Source: Streptomyces sp. CoH27 (GTDB taxonomy: Bacteria > Actinomycetota > Actinomycetes > Streptomycetales > Streptomycetaceae). From it: 64,000 nucleotides of DNA. Position 1 is the stretch's first letter. Each line of letters opens with the position of its first letter. Shown one piece after another: positions 16,270-25,298 of the stretch. The position numbers and the translations under genes were made by a program. The stretch lies in the NCBI RefSeq assembly GCF_020181035.1, contig NZ_JAIQYY010000022.1, forward strand, positions 36,594 to 100,593, written 5' to 3'. The notes under the pieces were generated by a model. It was not told the origin of the DNA, made no database searches, and saw only the letters and a list, made by a program, of their open reading frames with translations.

Positions 16270-18252
16270 ATGACTTCCTCCCCCCTCCCGATCAGCCGGC
16301 GCCGGCTGCTGGCGGCGACCGGCGCGGCCGCGGCCTTCGGCCTGCTGCGGTTCGCCCCCGAGGCGGCCGCGACCGACGGCCCCGCCGGCTACACCGCGAC
16401 CTGGCCCTCCGTGGACCAGCACCCCCCGGCCGCGGCCTGGTTCAAGGACGCCAAGTTCGGCATCTACTACCACTGGGGCGTCTTCAGCGTCCCCGCGTTC
16501 GGCAACGAGTGGTATCCGCGCAACATGTACATCGGCGGCTCGAACGAGAACAAGCACCACATCGCCATTTACGGTGACCCCTCGGTATGGCCGTACAACA
16601 ACTTCATCGACGGCGCCCGCGACAAGGCCGGCAACTTCGTGCAGTTCGCCCCCAAGCTGGCGTCCCAGGGCGGTAGTTGGGACCCGGACGCCTGGGCCCG
16701 GCTGTTCAAGGCCGCGGGCGCGCGGTTCGCCGGCCCGGTCGCCGAGCACCACGACGGCTTCTCCATGTGGAACAGCCGCGCCAACCCGTGGAACTCGGTC
16801 CGGCACGGGCCCAGACTCGACCTCGTGGGGCTGCACGCGCAGGCCATCCGCGGGCAGGGCCTGAAGTTCATGGCCTCCCTCCACCACGCCTACCACTTCA
16901 ACGGCTACTACGACCACGTGCCGAACCAGTCGGACCCGACCCTGCGCATCCTCTTCGGCCAGCAGGGCTCGGCCGCCGAGAACCAGCTCTGGTACGACAA
17001 GCTGGTCGAGGTGGTCGACGGCTACCAACCCGACCTGATCTGGCAGGACTTCGACCTCAACCTGGTGCAGGAGTCGGACCGGCTCCAGTTCCTCGCGTAC
17101 TACTACAACCGGGCCGTCGCCTGGAACAAGGACGTCGTCGCCACGTACAAGGACGGCCTCGACAACAAGGGCGAGGTCTTCGACTTCGAGCGCGGCGGCC
17201 CGGCAGGGCTGCTCACCCCGTACTGGCTGACCGACGACAGCATCTCCTCCTCCAGTTGGTGCTACACGGTGGGCATCGGCTACTACTCGACGCAGGCACT
17301 GCTGCACTCGCTGATCGACCGGGTCAGCAAGGGCGGCACCATGCTGCTGAACATCGCCCCCATGGCCGACGGCACCATCCCCTCCGGGCAGCAGTCGATC
17401 CTGCTCGGCATGGGGGACTGGCTCGGCCGCTTCGGAGAGGCGGTCTACGGCACCCGCTCCTGGACCAGTTACGGCGAGGGCCCCACCAAGATGGGCGGAG
17501 GTTCCTTCAGCGGACCGGTGGCCGGCACACCACAGGACATCCGGTTCACCCGCACCCAGGACAACAAGGTCCTCTACATCACCGCGCTGGGCTGGCAGGG
17601 CGGCACCATGACCGTCACCACGCTCAACACCAACCAGATCAACCTCAGTAGCCTGACCGGCGCCCAACTTCTGGGCAACGCCGCCGGCACCTACATCAAC
17701 CTGCCCGCCCCGACCCAGGACGCCTCCGGACTGCACCTGGCCATGCCCTCGGCCAACCCGCCGTTCAGCGCCCTGGCGTACACGGTCAAGCTCACCTTCT
17801 CCGGAGAGATACCCGTCCTGGGCGCACCGGGCGGCTCCACGACCTGGGTGAAGATCGCCAACGCGACCAGCGGACTCGTGCTCGACAGCGGAGGCAACGT
17901 CGCCTCCGGCTCCAACCTCAAGCAGTGGAACTACGACGGCAGCACCAACCTGCAGTGGCAGCTCATCGACCTCGGCAACGGCTACCACCGCATCGTGAAC
18001 CGCACCAACGGCATGGTCGCCGACAGTTACGGCAATTCCGCCAACGGCGCTCCCGCCCGCCAGCAGGCGTGGAACGGCAGCAACAACCAGCAGTGGTCGC
18101 TGGTCGGCCTCGGCGACAACCGGTACCAGATCGTCAACCGCGGCACCGGCACCGCCCTCGACAGCAGCGGCAGCACCACGGCCGGTTCCACCACCGTGAT
18201 GTGGACGCCGAACTCCAGCACCAACAACGCATGGACCATCACCGCCCTGTGA
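16270..18252 (+). CDS. Tat-exported GH29 alpha-L-fucosidase with C-terminal ricin-type lectin
   Basis: The 660-residue enzyme begins with a Tat-like signal (SRRRLLAATG at 9-18). The GH29 barrel (about 40-400) includes AKFGIYYHWG, AEHHDGFSMWNS (159-170) and the predicted nucleophile Asp260 in LIWQDFDL. A beta-sandwich follows, then a lectin of the type with GNVASGSNLKQW and NNQQW repeats (about 530-660). The ATG at 16270 follows GAGAGG. It should release terminal alpha-L-fucose or possibly alpha-L-galactose, since some GH29 members tolerate C6 hydroxylation. It is closely related to the enzyme at 46723-48954, and the shared middle region suggests duplication. Confidence 0.92.
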   Translation: MTSSPLPISRRRLLAATGAAAAFGLLRFAPEAAATDGPAGYTATWPSVDQHPPAAAWFKDAKFGIYYHWGVFSVPAFGNEWYPRNMYIGGSNENKHHIAIYGDPSVWPYNNFIDGARDKAGNFVQFAPKLASQGGSWDPDAWARLFKAAGARFAGPVAEHHDGFSMWNSRANPWNSVRHGPRLDLVGLHAQAIRGQGLKFMASLHHAYHFNGYYDHVPNQSDPTLRILFGQQGSAAENQLWYDKLVEVVDGYQPDLIWQDFDLNLVQESDRLQFLAYYYNRAVAWNKDVVATYKDGLDNKGEVFDFERGGPAGLLTPYWLTDDSISSSSWCYTVGIGYYSTQALLHSLIDRVSKGGTMLLNIAPMADGTIPSGQQSILLGMGDWLGRFGEAVYGTRSWTSYGEGPTKMGGGSFSGPVAGTPQDIRFTRTQDNKVLYITALGWQGGTMTVTTLNTNQINLSSLTGAQLLGNAAGTYINLPAPTQDASGLHLAMPSANPPFSALAYTVKLTFSGEIPVLGAPGGSTTWVKIANATSGLVLDSGGNVASGSNLKQWNYDGSTNLQWQLIDLGNGYHRIVNRTNGMVADSYGNSANGAPARQQAWNGSNNQQWSLVGLGDNRYQIVNRGTGTALDSSGSTTAGSTTVMWTPNSSTNNAWTITAL

Positions 18253-18276
18253 AGTCGACTACGGAAGAAGGTGTGT

Positions 18277-19617
18277 ATGAAACGCAAACCGCTCTTAATG
18301 TCCCTCGTGGCCGCGGTACTCCTCGTACTGGCCACTGCGGGCACCTCGTTCAGCAGCGGCCTGGGCGCCCCCGCCTCGGCCACGAAGACCGCCGCCGCGG
18401 CGGCGAGCGCCGGCTGCGGCAGGGCCCCGACGCTGACCAGTGGTAACCACACGATCCAGAGCGGCGGCCAGACGCGCAGCTACATCCTGCGGGTTCCGGC
18501 CGGCTACGACAGCAACCACCCCTACCGGCTGATCTTCGGCTTCCACTGGCGGGGCGGCACGGCGGCCGACGTCGACTCGGGCGGAACGGACGGATACAAC
18601 TGGTCCTACTACGGCCTCAGGCGCCTGGCGGACAGCGCGAACAACAGCACGATCTTCGTCGCTCCCCAGGGCAACGGCAACGGCTGGGCCAACCCCGGCG
18701 GCCAGGACGTGGCCTTCGTCGACGCCATGGTCAGCCAGATCGAAGCGGGTCTGTGCGTCGACACCACCCAGTTGTTCTCCGCCGGCTTCAGCTACGGCGG
18801 CGCGATGTCGTACGCCCTCGCCTGCTCCCGGGCGACGGTCTTCCGCGCGGTCGCGGTCTACTCCGGAGCGAACCTCAGCGGGTGCAACGGCGGCACTCAG
18901 CCCATCGCGTACATGGGTCTGCACGGCCTCAGGGACAATGTGCTGCCCATCTCGTCGGGACGGGAACTGCGCGACACCTTCGTCCGGGCGAATGGCTGCA
19001 CCCCGCAGAACCCGCCCGAGCCGGCCTACGGAAGCCTGACGCACATCATCACCACCTACTCCGGATGCAGGTCCGGATACCCCGTCGTCTGGGCCGCGTT
19101 CGACGGAGCGGGCCACGACCCCGGTCCCATCGACGGTTCCACCGGTGACGGCTGGCGCACCTGGACGTCGGCAGCGGTGTGGCAGTTCTTCACCCAGTTC
19201 GGCTCGAATCCGCCGCCACCGCCGCCCTCCGGCAACCAGGAGATCGCCGGTCAGCAGTCGGGGCGCTGCCTCGACATCAACAACTCCACCACGGCCAACG
19301 GCACGCAGGCACAACTGTGGGACTGCAACGGCGGCTCCAACCAACGGTGGACCTACACCGCCGCAAGGCAGCTGGTTGTCTACGGCAACAAGTGCCTGGG
19401 CGTCGGCCAGACAGCGGGCAGCGGCGCCCCGGCGGCGATCTGGGACTGCAGCGGGCAGGCAGATCAGCAATGGAACGTCAATCCCGACGGCACGATCACC
19501 GCAGCGCAGTCGGGGCTCTGCCTGGACGCAAGCGGCCAGGGGACCGCCAACGGGACGAAAGTTCAGCTATGGAGTTGCACGGGCGGTGCGAATCAGCACT
19601 GGCGCCTGCAGAACTGA
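18277..19617 (+). CDS. Secreted feruloyl/acetylxylan-esterase-like (CE1/PHB-depolymerase type) with CBM13
   Basis: An alpha/beta-hydrolase of the family containing feruloyl esterases and PHB depolymerases spans about 45-310, after a signal peptide (about 1-40). The nucleophile Ser lies in SAGFSYGGAM, the oxyanion region near FGFHWRGG, and the catalytic His in GAGHDPGP. A poly-proline linker (PPPPPPSG) joins a three-repeat CBM13 (about 320-446). The ATG at 18277 is preferred over a GTG six bases upstream, because GGAAGAAGG sits about seven bases away. It is the last gene of the unit. De-esterification of feruloylated or acetylated arabinoxylan is the likely role. Confidence 0.85.
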   Translation: MKRKPLLMSLVAAVLLVLATAGTSFSSGLGAPASATKTAAAAASAGCGRAPTLTSGNHTIQSGGQTRSYILRVPAGYDSNHPYRLIFGFHWRGGTAADVDSGGTDGYNWSYYGLRRLADSANNSTIFVAPQGNGNGWANPGGQDVAFVDAMVSQIEAGLCVDTTQLFSAGFSYGGAMSYALACSRATVFRAVAVYSGANLSGCNGGTQPIAYMGLHGLRDNVLPISSGRELRDTFVRANGCTPQNPPEPAYGSLTHIITTYSGCRSGYPVVWAAFDGAGHDPGPIDGSTGDGWRTWTSAAVWQFFTQFGSNPPPPPPSGNQEIAGQQSGRCLDINNSTTANGTQAQLWDCNGGSNQRWTYTAARQLVVYGNKCLGVGQTAGSGAPAAIWDCSGQADQQWNVNPDGTITAAQSGLCLDASGQGTANGTKVQLWSCTGGANQHWRLQN

Positions 19618-19623
19618 CACACC

Positions 19624-19661
19624 GGGGCCAGGCCCGCACGGCACCGTGCGGGCCTGGCCCC
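19624..19661 (+). terminator. Strong hairpin terminator closing the lectin-enzyme unit
   Basis: An 18-bp perfect inverted repeat (19624-19641 with 19644-19661) is separated by a two-base loop and starts six bases after the esterase stop. There is no T tract, which is usual for high-GC actinobacterial terminators. It probably ends transcription of the 7077-19617 unit. Confidence 0.85.
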
Positions 19662-20163
19662 GCAGAGCCCGACGCGCGCCGAGCCGGATCCGCGCAGGCG
19701 CCTTGCCGCGCTTCTGACGCGGGCGCAGCGGCATCCGGGACTGCTGCCGGCCATCCGGGATCGATGCAGTCCTGCGTCTCCGTTCCTGGTGCGTCCAACT
19801 CCCCGGCGGGCATGAAACCCGGTGTCCACTCACGAGGATCGGCCTCAGTCGGCGGCAGGTCCGCCGATGCCGGCGGCGAGTACCGGAGATCATCGCCTTC
19901 TTCGCGACCTCGGGAGCGGCGATGCGTTGCCAAGAGGGGATGCGCTCGAAGCCGAAGCGGCCGGCGGAGCGCGGGACCCTGGCCGAGCCTTCGTGCGGCT
20001 GTTCGGGGTCGACGGCAGGAAGCAGGGGTGGTGAGCGTGGCGAGGCCGTCCGACGGTGGGCTCGCGGAGTACGTGGGCCGCTCCCTTTGACGGGCGGTCT
20101 CGCGGGATGCCGCGTGCGACGCCCGCACGGACGCAGGTGTCGCACGCGGCCGAAGGCCGGGCG
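19662..20163. other. Gene-free stretch between the lectin cluster and the GH43 gene
   Basis: About 500 bases without a supportable gene. Open frames on both strands are compositionally arginine- and proline-rich and resemble no family I know. One minus-strand piece (FERIPSWQRIAAPEVAKKAM, near 19905-19965) reads like former coding sequence but cannot be assigned. Confidence 0.35.
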
Positions 20164-21699
20164 TCAAGCGGAGGGCGCCGATGCCGGGGTGTACTCGTAC
20201 CAGTCGAAGGCGACCGTGCCCACGGTGGCGTACATGCCGATGACGCGGCCGGTGAAGCCGCCGGCGACCTCGGTGGACAGGTAGCGCCCGTCCAGTTCGG
20301 CGAGGGGCTGGGCGTCCGGGGCGTCGGGGTCGCCGAGCCAGAAGGCGACGGTGTCAGGGCCGGTGGTTCCGCCATCGGTGAGTTCCGGCGACGCGGGCAC
20401 AAGGTCGGACGTGCGGATCGTGACGGTGAGGGTCAGCGGTCCGGACGGGACCGGTCGGCCGGCCACGGTCTGGCGCAGCGGACCGATGCGGGCGACGACT
20501 CCGGCCTCACCGTTCCCGACCTCCAGTTCGTAGTGGTGGGCTTCGTCCAGGCGCACGCTGAGGCCGCCGCGTCCCGTACCCGGGTCGATCGCAGCGGTGA
20601 CGCGGCAGTCGTGGTGTTGCTGGCGGCGGCCGACGAAGGTGTACCCGGGGCGGTCGAGGGTGGCGCCGGTGGCTCTGAGGGCCAGCCAGCCAGGGCGCTC
20701 GGTGAGCGACCAGGAGCCCTCTGGGCGGGTGAAGGGCGAGACCCAGTGCGGCGCGAGAGCGGACTCGTCGAAGTCGTCGCGGGCGGGCAGGGGCGGAACG
20801 GGGTGCCAGGCACCGCCCGGGGCCGCGTGACTCTCGGGAACGGGCGCGACGACGGGCCAGCTGTCCTCGTCCCACTCCACGGGGGTCAGGAACGTCTCGC
20901 GACCGAGCACGTGCACGTCGGGTGTGAAGCCGCGGGGCCGGACGCCGAGCAGCACCATCCACCAGCTGCCGTCGGTAGCCTGCACCAGGTCGGCGTGGCC
21001 GGTGTTCTGGATGGAGCGGCCGGTACCGCTGTGGGACAGCAGGGGGTTGGCGGGTGCGCCTTCCCAGGGGCCGCGCGGCGAGCGGCCGCGGGCGATGGAC
21101 ACGCTGTGGCCGCGTTCGGTGCCGCCTTCCGCGATCAGCAGGTACCACCAGTCGCCGATGCGGTAGAGGTGCGGCGCCTCGGGGTACTTGAGGCCGCTGC
21201 CCGACCACGTGGCAAAGGGCCCCTCCAGCACCTCCCCCTTGACCGGGTCGATCCTGGCCATGTTGATGCCGCCTTCGGGCCCGGAGAAGGCGCACCAGCA
21301 GGTGCCGTCCTCCTCCCAGGCCAGATCGGGGTCGATCCCGGTCAGGTCGATCCACACCGGGTCGCTCCACGGCCCCTCGGGCCGCTCGGCCGAGACGACG
21401 AAGTTGCCGCCGCCGTCGATGTTGGTGTTGATGACCCAGTAACGGCCGGCGTGGTAGCGGATCGTGGGGGCGTAGAGGCCGCCGGACGCCTTCGCACCAG
21501 GGAGAGGCAGCGGCAGTTGCTCGGGCCGGTGGAGCACGTTGCCGATCTGCTCCCAGTGCACGAGGTCCTTGCTGTGGAAGAGCGGCAGCCCGGGGAAGTA
21601 CTCGAAGCTGGAGCACACCAGGTAGTAGTCGTCACCGACCCGGCACACGCTCGGATCGGGGTGGAACCCGCTGATCACGGGGTTGTCGTACGTACGCAC
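20164..21699 (-). CDS. Cytoplasmic GH43 beta-xylosidase/alpha-L-arabinofuranosidase
   Basis: A 511-residue GH43 enzyme without a signal peptide should act on imported xylo- or arabino-oligosaccharides. The five-bladed propeller (about 1-320) carries the general base Asp in GFHPDPS, the pKa-modulating Asp in GIDPDLAWEE and the acid Glu in KYPEAPHLY. A C-terminal beta-sandwich (about 330-511) is typical of the longer xylosidase/arabinofuranosidase subfamilies. Translation probably begins at the GTG at 21699, which has AAGGA upstream on the minus strand. It lies downstream of the GH3 gene but is separated by a hairpin, so it may be transcribed on its own. Confidence 0.9.
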   Translation of the reverse strand: MRTYDNPVISGFHPDPSVCRVGDDYYLVCSSFEYFPGLPLFHSKDLVHWEQIGNVLHRPEQLPLPLPGAKASGGLYAPTIRYHAGRYWVINTNIDGGGNFVVSAERPEGPWSDPVWIDLTGIDPDLAWEEDGTCWCAFSGPEGGINMARIDPVKGEVLEGPFATWSGSGLKYPEAPHLYRIGDWWYLLIAEGGTERGHSVSIARGRSPRGPWEGAPANPLLSHSGTGRSIQNTGHADLVQATDGSWWMVLLGVRPRGFTPDVHVLGRETFLTPVEWDEDSWPVVAPVPESHAAPGGAWHPVPPLPARDDFDESALAPHWVSPFTRPEGSWSLTERPGWLALRATGATLDRPGYTFVGRRQQHHDCRVTAAIDPGTGRGGLSVRLDEAHHYELEVGNGEAGVVARIGPLRQTVAGRPVPSGPLTLTVTIRTSDLVPASPELTDGGTTGPDTVAFWLGDPDAPDAQPLAELDGRYLSTEVAGGFTGRVIGMYATVGTVAFDWYEYTPASAPSA

Positions 21700-21765
21700 A
21701 GAATGTGTTCCTTTCCGGCCGCCTGGCGTCGTGGAGCGAGTCCAGGCGGTGCCGTGACTGCTGCT

Positions 21766-21837
21766 CGCAGGTTCATCGGGTTGAGTCCGCGTCAGTTCGG
21801 AATGCTGATCAGCGCGCTGCGGCTGGAGGGGGCGGCC
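21766..21837 (+). mobile_element. Fragment of an IS5-type transposase N-terminus
   Basis: The plus strand encodes FIGLSPRQFGMLISALRLEG, which resembles the conserved start of the helix-turn-helix region of IS5-group (DDE_Tnp_4) transposases. No catalytic part, terminal repeats or intact frame follow. It would be a small decayed insertion between the GH43 and GH3 genes. The call depends on one 20-residue block. Confidence 0.35.
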
Positions 21838-21872
21838 CCTCCGGCCCGAGCCCTGCCCGCGCCTGTCCATAT

Positions 21873-21915
21873 GGAGATGGGCGTACTCGGCGGCCCGCCG
21901 AGTACGCCCATCTCC
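21873..21915 (-). terminator. 20-bp perfect hairpin downstream of the GH3 gene
   Basis: The inverted repeat 21873-21892 pairs perfectly with 21896-21915 around a three-base loop. It lies between the GH3 stop (22111) and the GH43 start (21699) and most likely terminates the importer-GH3 operon. A role in protecting the mRNA 3' end is an alternative. Confidence 0.8.
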
Positions 21916-22110
21916 AGCACATGCCCCCGTCCACCGCCACACTCAGTCCGGTGCTGACCGGTGTCAGCCGGACCTCGCCGCCGTACGAGGGGCCTGGGTG
22001 AGTGGATCCTTCCAGTAGGCGTCGAGGCCGTCCGGTTCGGTCTGGCTGCTGCGGCAGCGCCGCAGCTCGGCCTCGGGCAGGTCGGTGTACATGCGCGGCC
22101 TGTCGTTACG

Positions 22111-24471
22111 TCAGCGGCATTCGACGGTGACGACGGGGTGCAGCCTGCGGGTGTGGTCGACCTCCCGGACGGGGCCGGTCAGGCGCAGCGGGACCGTGAT
22201 GCGGTGGTCGGTGCTGCTGGCGGAGATCCGCAGCTCCAACTCGCCGGGTTCGACGATGCGACGGCCCCCGCGGCCGGTGAAGGAGGCCAGGTCCGCGGGC
22301 AGTTCCAGGTGGACCCGGCAGACTTCCCCGGCTTCGAGCGGGAGGCGCCGGTAGCCGACGAGGCGCTGCACCGGCTGGACCACGGAGGCCACCGGGTCGT
22401 GCAGGTAGAACTGCACCACCTCGCAGCCGGAGCGTTCGCCGGTGTTGAGGACCTCGAAGGCGATCCGGAAGCTGCCGTCGGTGCCGGTCTCCGTGACGCT
22501 GACGTCGAGCGCGGACCACTGGAATTCCGTGTAGCTGAGCCCGTGGCCGAATGCGTAGGCCGCGCTGGTACTGGTGCTGGACACGTCGCTGTCCTGGGCC
22601 AGCCGGGCGGCCAGGTAGGTGGAGGGCTGGACACCCTTGTGCCGCGGCACACTCACGGGCAACCGTCCGGAGGGGTTCACCCGCCCGCTGAGCACGCCGG
22701 CGATCGCCTCGGTGCCCGCCTCCCCAGGAAAGAAGGACTGCACGATTGCCGCTGCTTCTGTGTCGGCGCGCCCCAGTGCGTAAGGGCGGCCCGCCAGCAT
22801 GACGAGCACCACGGGCGTGTCGGCATCCAGCAGGGTGTCGAGCAACTGCTGTTGCACGCCGGGTAGTTGCATCGATTCGGCGTCACATCCCTCGCCGCTG
22901 GTGCCGCGGCCGAACAGGCCGGCGCGGTCCCCGAGGGCGAGCACCACGACGTCGGCGATGCGGGCCGCCGCGACCGCCTCGGCGAAGCCGGCCGTGCTGT
23001 CGCCGTCGACCGTCGCACCGGGCGCGGAGAAGATCTCGGCGTCGGGAAACTCGGCCGCCAAGGCCTCGCGCAGCGTGGGCAGCGCGATGCCGGTCGGGAC
23101 CTCGGGGTGTTGCGAGCCGACGTGCACGGGGAAGGAGTAGCAGCCCAGCACGGCCGTCGGCGTGTCGGCGTTGGGGCCGATCAGCGCGATCCGGCGGGGG
23201 CGGCCGAGCGGCAGCGTGCCGTCGTTGCGCAGCAGCACGACGGCCTGCTCTGCCAGTTCGCGCGCCAGCTGCCGGTTGGCCGGGGGGTCCAGGTCGACGC
23301 TGCCGCGCAGCGCCTCGGGAACGGCCGGTTTCGCTCCGGAGAGCGCCTGCGGAACCGGGTTCCAGTCGGGGTCGAGCAGGCCGAGCTGTACCTTCTGAAT
23401 GAGGATCCGGCGCAGGGCGCGATCGATCAGCTCCTCAGGGACGGTGCCGGCCTTGACCGCGTCGAGCAGCGGCTGTCCGAATGTCTTGACGGTCGGCAGC
23501 TCGACATCGACGCCGCTGGCGAGGGCAAGCCCGGCGGCCTCGGCCCAGCTTCCGGCGACGCCGTGCAGGAGCTTGAGAAAGGCGATGCCGAAGTAGTCCG
23601 CCACCACTGTCCCGTCGAAGCCCCAGGTGTCCCGGAGCAGACCGGTGAGCAGTTCCTGATCGGCTGCCGAGGGGATGCCGTCGGTGTCCGTGTAGGCGTG
23701 CATGACCGAACGCGGTCGGCCTTCGCGCAGCGCCATCTCGAACGGGGGAAGGATGACGTCGGCACGCTCGCGGGCGCCCATGCTGACCGGTGCGAGGTTG
23801 CGGCCGGCCCGCGAGGCGGAGTAGCCGGCGAAGTGCTTGAGCGTGGCGACGATCCCGGCGGACTCCAGGCCCTGCACGTAGGCGGTGGCGATGGTGCCGA
23901 CCAGGTACGGGTCCTCGCCGATGGTCTCCTCGACGCGGCCCCAGCGGGCGTCGCGCACCACGTCGAGCACGGGGGCGAGGCCCTGGTGGACGCCGACGGC
24001 GCGCATGTCGGTCCCGATGGCGGTGGCCATGGTGCGCACCAGCTCGGGGTTGAAGGTAGCTCCCCAGGAAAGCGGGACGGGGTAGGCGGTTGCCCCCCAG
24101 GCCGCGAACCCGGCAAGGCACTCCTCGTGGGCGATCGCGGGTATGCCGAAGCGGTTGGCGGCGACGATGCGCTGCTGGGAGCGGGCGAGTGAAAGCGCAC
24201 CGACGGCGGCGTCCACGGGAACGGTGCCGAAGGGCCGGGTCAGCTGGCCCAGACCGTGCGGCAGCAGCTCGTCCAGGTCCGGCGGCTCCTCCATCTCGTG
24301 CTGGTGCGGGGCGACCTCGCCGCCCTCGTCGGAGGCGCCCACCCAGACGCCGACCAGCTGCGCTGTTTTCTCCCGCAGGGTCATCGCCGCGATCAGGGCG
24401 TCGGCCCTGGTCGCGGGGTCGAGCGAGACGTCCCGCCACACAGGGGTGGCGATCTCGGCGGCGGGGTTCAT
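22111..24471 (-). CDS. Cytoplasmic GH3 beta-glycosidase, BxlA-like beta-xylosidase
   Basis: The 786-residue GH3 enzyme has no export signal and is the last gene of the importer operon, so it should split imported xylo-oligosaccharides. The N-terminal barrel (about 20-330) contains AHEECLAGF, KHFAGYSASRAGR and the nucleophile Asp292 in VVADYFG. An alpha/beta sandwich (about 370-590) and a fibronectin-type III-like domain (about 640-760) follow. The ATG at 24471 is nine bases past the permease stop, with GGAGGAAAG as ribosome site. Gene order importer lipoprotein, two permeases, GH3, with divergent LacI, matches bxlEFGA of streptomycetes. Beta-xylosidase is therefore the best call, and beta-glucosidase is the alternative. 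Confidence 0.88.
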   Translation of the reverse strand: MNPAAEIATPVWRDVSLDPATRADALIAAMTLREKTAQLVGVWVGASDEGGEVAPHQHEMEEPPDLDELLPHGLGQLTRPFGTVPVDAAVGALSLARSQQRIVAANRFGIPAIAHEECLAGFAAWGATAYPVPLSWGATFNPELVRTMATAIGTDMRAVGVHQGLAPVLDVVRDARWGRVEETIGEDPYLVGTIATAYVQGLESAGIVATLKHFAGYSASRAGRNLAPVSMGARERADVILPPFEMALREGRPRSVMHAYTDTDGIPSAADQELLTGLLRDTWGFDGTVVADYFGIAFLKLLHGVAGSWAEAAGLALASGVDVELPTVKTFGQPLLDAVKAGTVPEELIDRALRRILIQKVQLGLLDPDWNPVPQALSGAKPAVPEALRGSVDLDPPANRQLARELAEQAVVLLRNDGTLPLGRPRRIALIGPNADTPTAVLGCYSFPVHVGSQHPEVPTGIALPTLREALAAEFPDAEIFSAPGATVDGDSTAGFAEAVAAARIADVVVLALGDRAGLFGRGTSGEGCDAESMQLPGVQQQLLDTLLDADTPVVLVMLAGRPYALGRADTEAAAIVQSFFPGEAGTEAIAGVLSGRVNPSGRLPVSVPRHKGVQPSTYLAARLAQDSDVSSTSTSAAYAFGHGLSYTEFQWSALDVSVTETGTDGSFRIAFEVLNTGERSGCEVVQFYLHDPVASVVQPVQRLVGYRRLPLEAGEVCRVHLELPADLASFTGRGGRRIVEPGELELRISASSTDHRITVPLRLTGPVREVDHTRRLHPVVTVECR

Positions 24472-24479
24472 GTTGCCGG

Positions 24480-25298
24480 TCACTTTCCTCCGACCCCCAT
24501 GAGCCCCTGGACCAGGGCGCGGCGGGCGAACAGGTAGACGATGAAGATGGGGAGCATGGACAGCACCACGGCGCTGAGCAGTCCAGGGACGTCGACGCCG
24601 TGTTCGGTCTGGAAGTTGTACAGACCGAGGGTGATCACCTTGGTCGAGTCCGACTGGGTGAGGATCAGCGGGAAGAGGAAGCCGTTCCAGGCCTGCAGGG
24701 CCGAGAAGACGACGATGGAGGAGAGCCCGCCCTTCGACAGCGGCAGGACCAGTTGCCTGAAGACCCGCCACGGGGAGGCTCCGTCCATCGCCATGGCCTC
24801 GTACAGCTCGGGGGTGATGTCGCGCATCGCCCCGGTCAGCACCAGGGTGCACACCGGCAGCGAGAACGCGGCGGTGGGCAGGATGACGCCGATCAGGTGG
24901 TCATAGAGCCCGGCCTTGCTGATCACGTAGAACATCGGCACGATCACCGCCTGCGCGGGGACCGCGAGTCCCAGCAGGAAAACCCGGAACACGACGGTGA
25001 TGGTCCGGCCCTGGGCGCGCACGATGGCGTAGGCGAGCGGCGGCACCACCACCAGCACGATGCCGACGACGCTGACGGTGACGATCAGGGTGTTGAGGAA
25101 GTCCTGGCCGAAGCCGTTGGAGAATGCGTTGAAGTAGTTGCTCAGGGTCAGTTGCGAGGGAAAGCTCAGCGGGCCCTGGGTCGAGTAGTTGGATGTGGTG
25201 CGCAGGGTCGCGATCAGCAGCACGTAGAGCGGAAGGCCGATCAGAGCGAGCCATATCAGGGAGCCCAGTCCTGCGAGGTAGTTGGGGCGCTGCCGCAT
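24480..25298 (-). CDS. Sugar ABC importer permease (MalG/BxlG-like)
   Basis: A 272-residue inner-membrane permease of the CUT1 carbohydrate importer type has six predicted helices. The cytoplasmic coupling motif is EAMAMDGASPWRVF, followed by LPLSKGGL. Its ATG at 25298 overlaps the stop of the preceding permease by one base, so translation is coupled. Together with the neighbouring permease and lipoprotein it should import xylobiose or similar xylo-oligosaccharides. No ATPase gene accompanies it. In streptomycetes the shared ATPase MsiK usually energises such systems. Confidence 0.9.
   Translation of the reverse strand: MRQRPNYLAGLGSLIWLALIGLPLYVLLIATLRTTSNYSTQGPLSFPSQLTLSNYFNAFSNGFGQDFLNTLIVTVSVVGIVLVVVPPLAYAIVRAQGRTITVVFRVFLLGLAVPAQAVIVPMFYVISKAGLYDHLIGVILPTAAFSLPVCTLVLTGAMRDITPELYEAMAMDGASPWRVFRQLVLPLSKGGLSSIVVFSALQAWNGFLFPLILTQSDSTKVITLGLYNFQTEHGVDVPGLLSAVVLSMLPIFIVYLFARRALVQGLMGVGGK

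Noticed and set aside
13812..16271. 819-codon minus-strand open frame opposite the GH59 gene
   Set aside because: Antisense shadow of a gene with clear catalytic motifs; no ribosome site or domain of its own.
19890..20402. Minus-strand 170-codon frame overlapping the GH43 3' end
   Set aside because: Ser/Pro/Arg-rich frame overlapping a well-supported gene in another frame; treated as a shadow.
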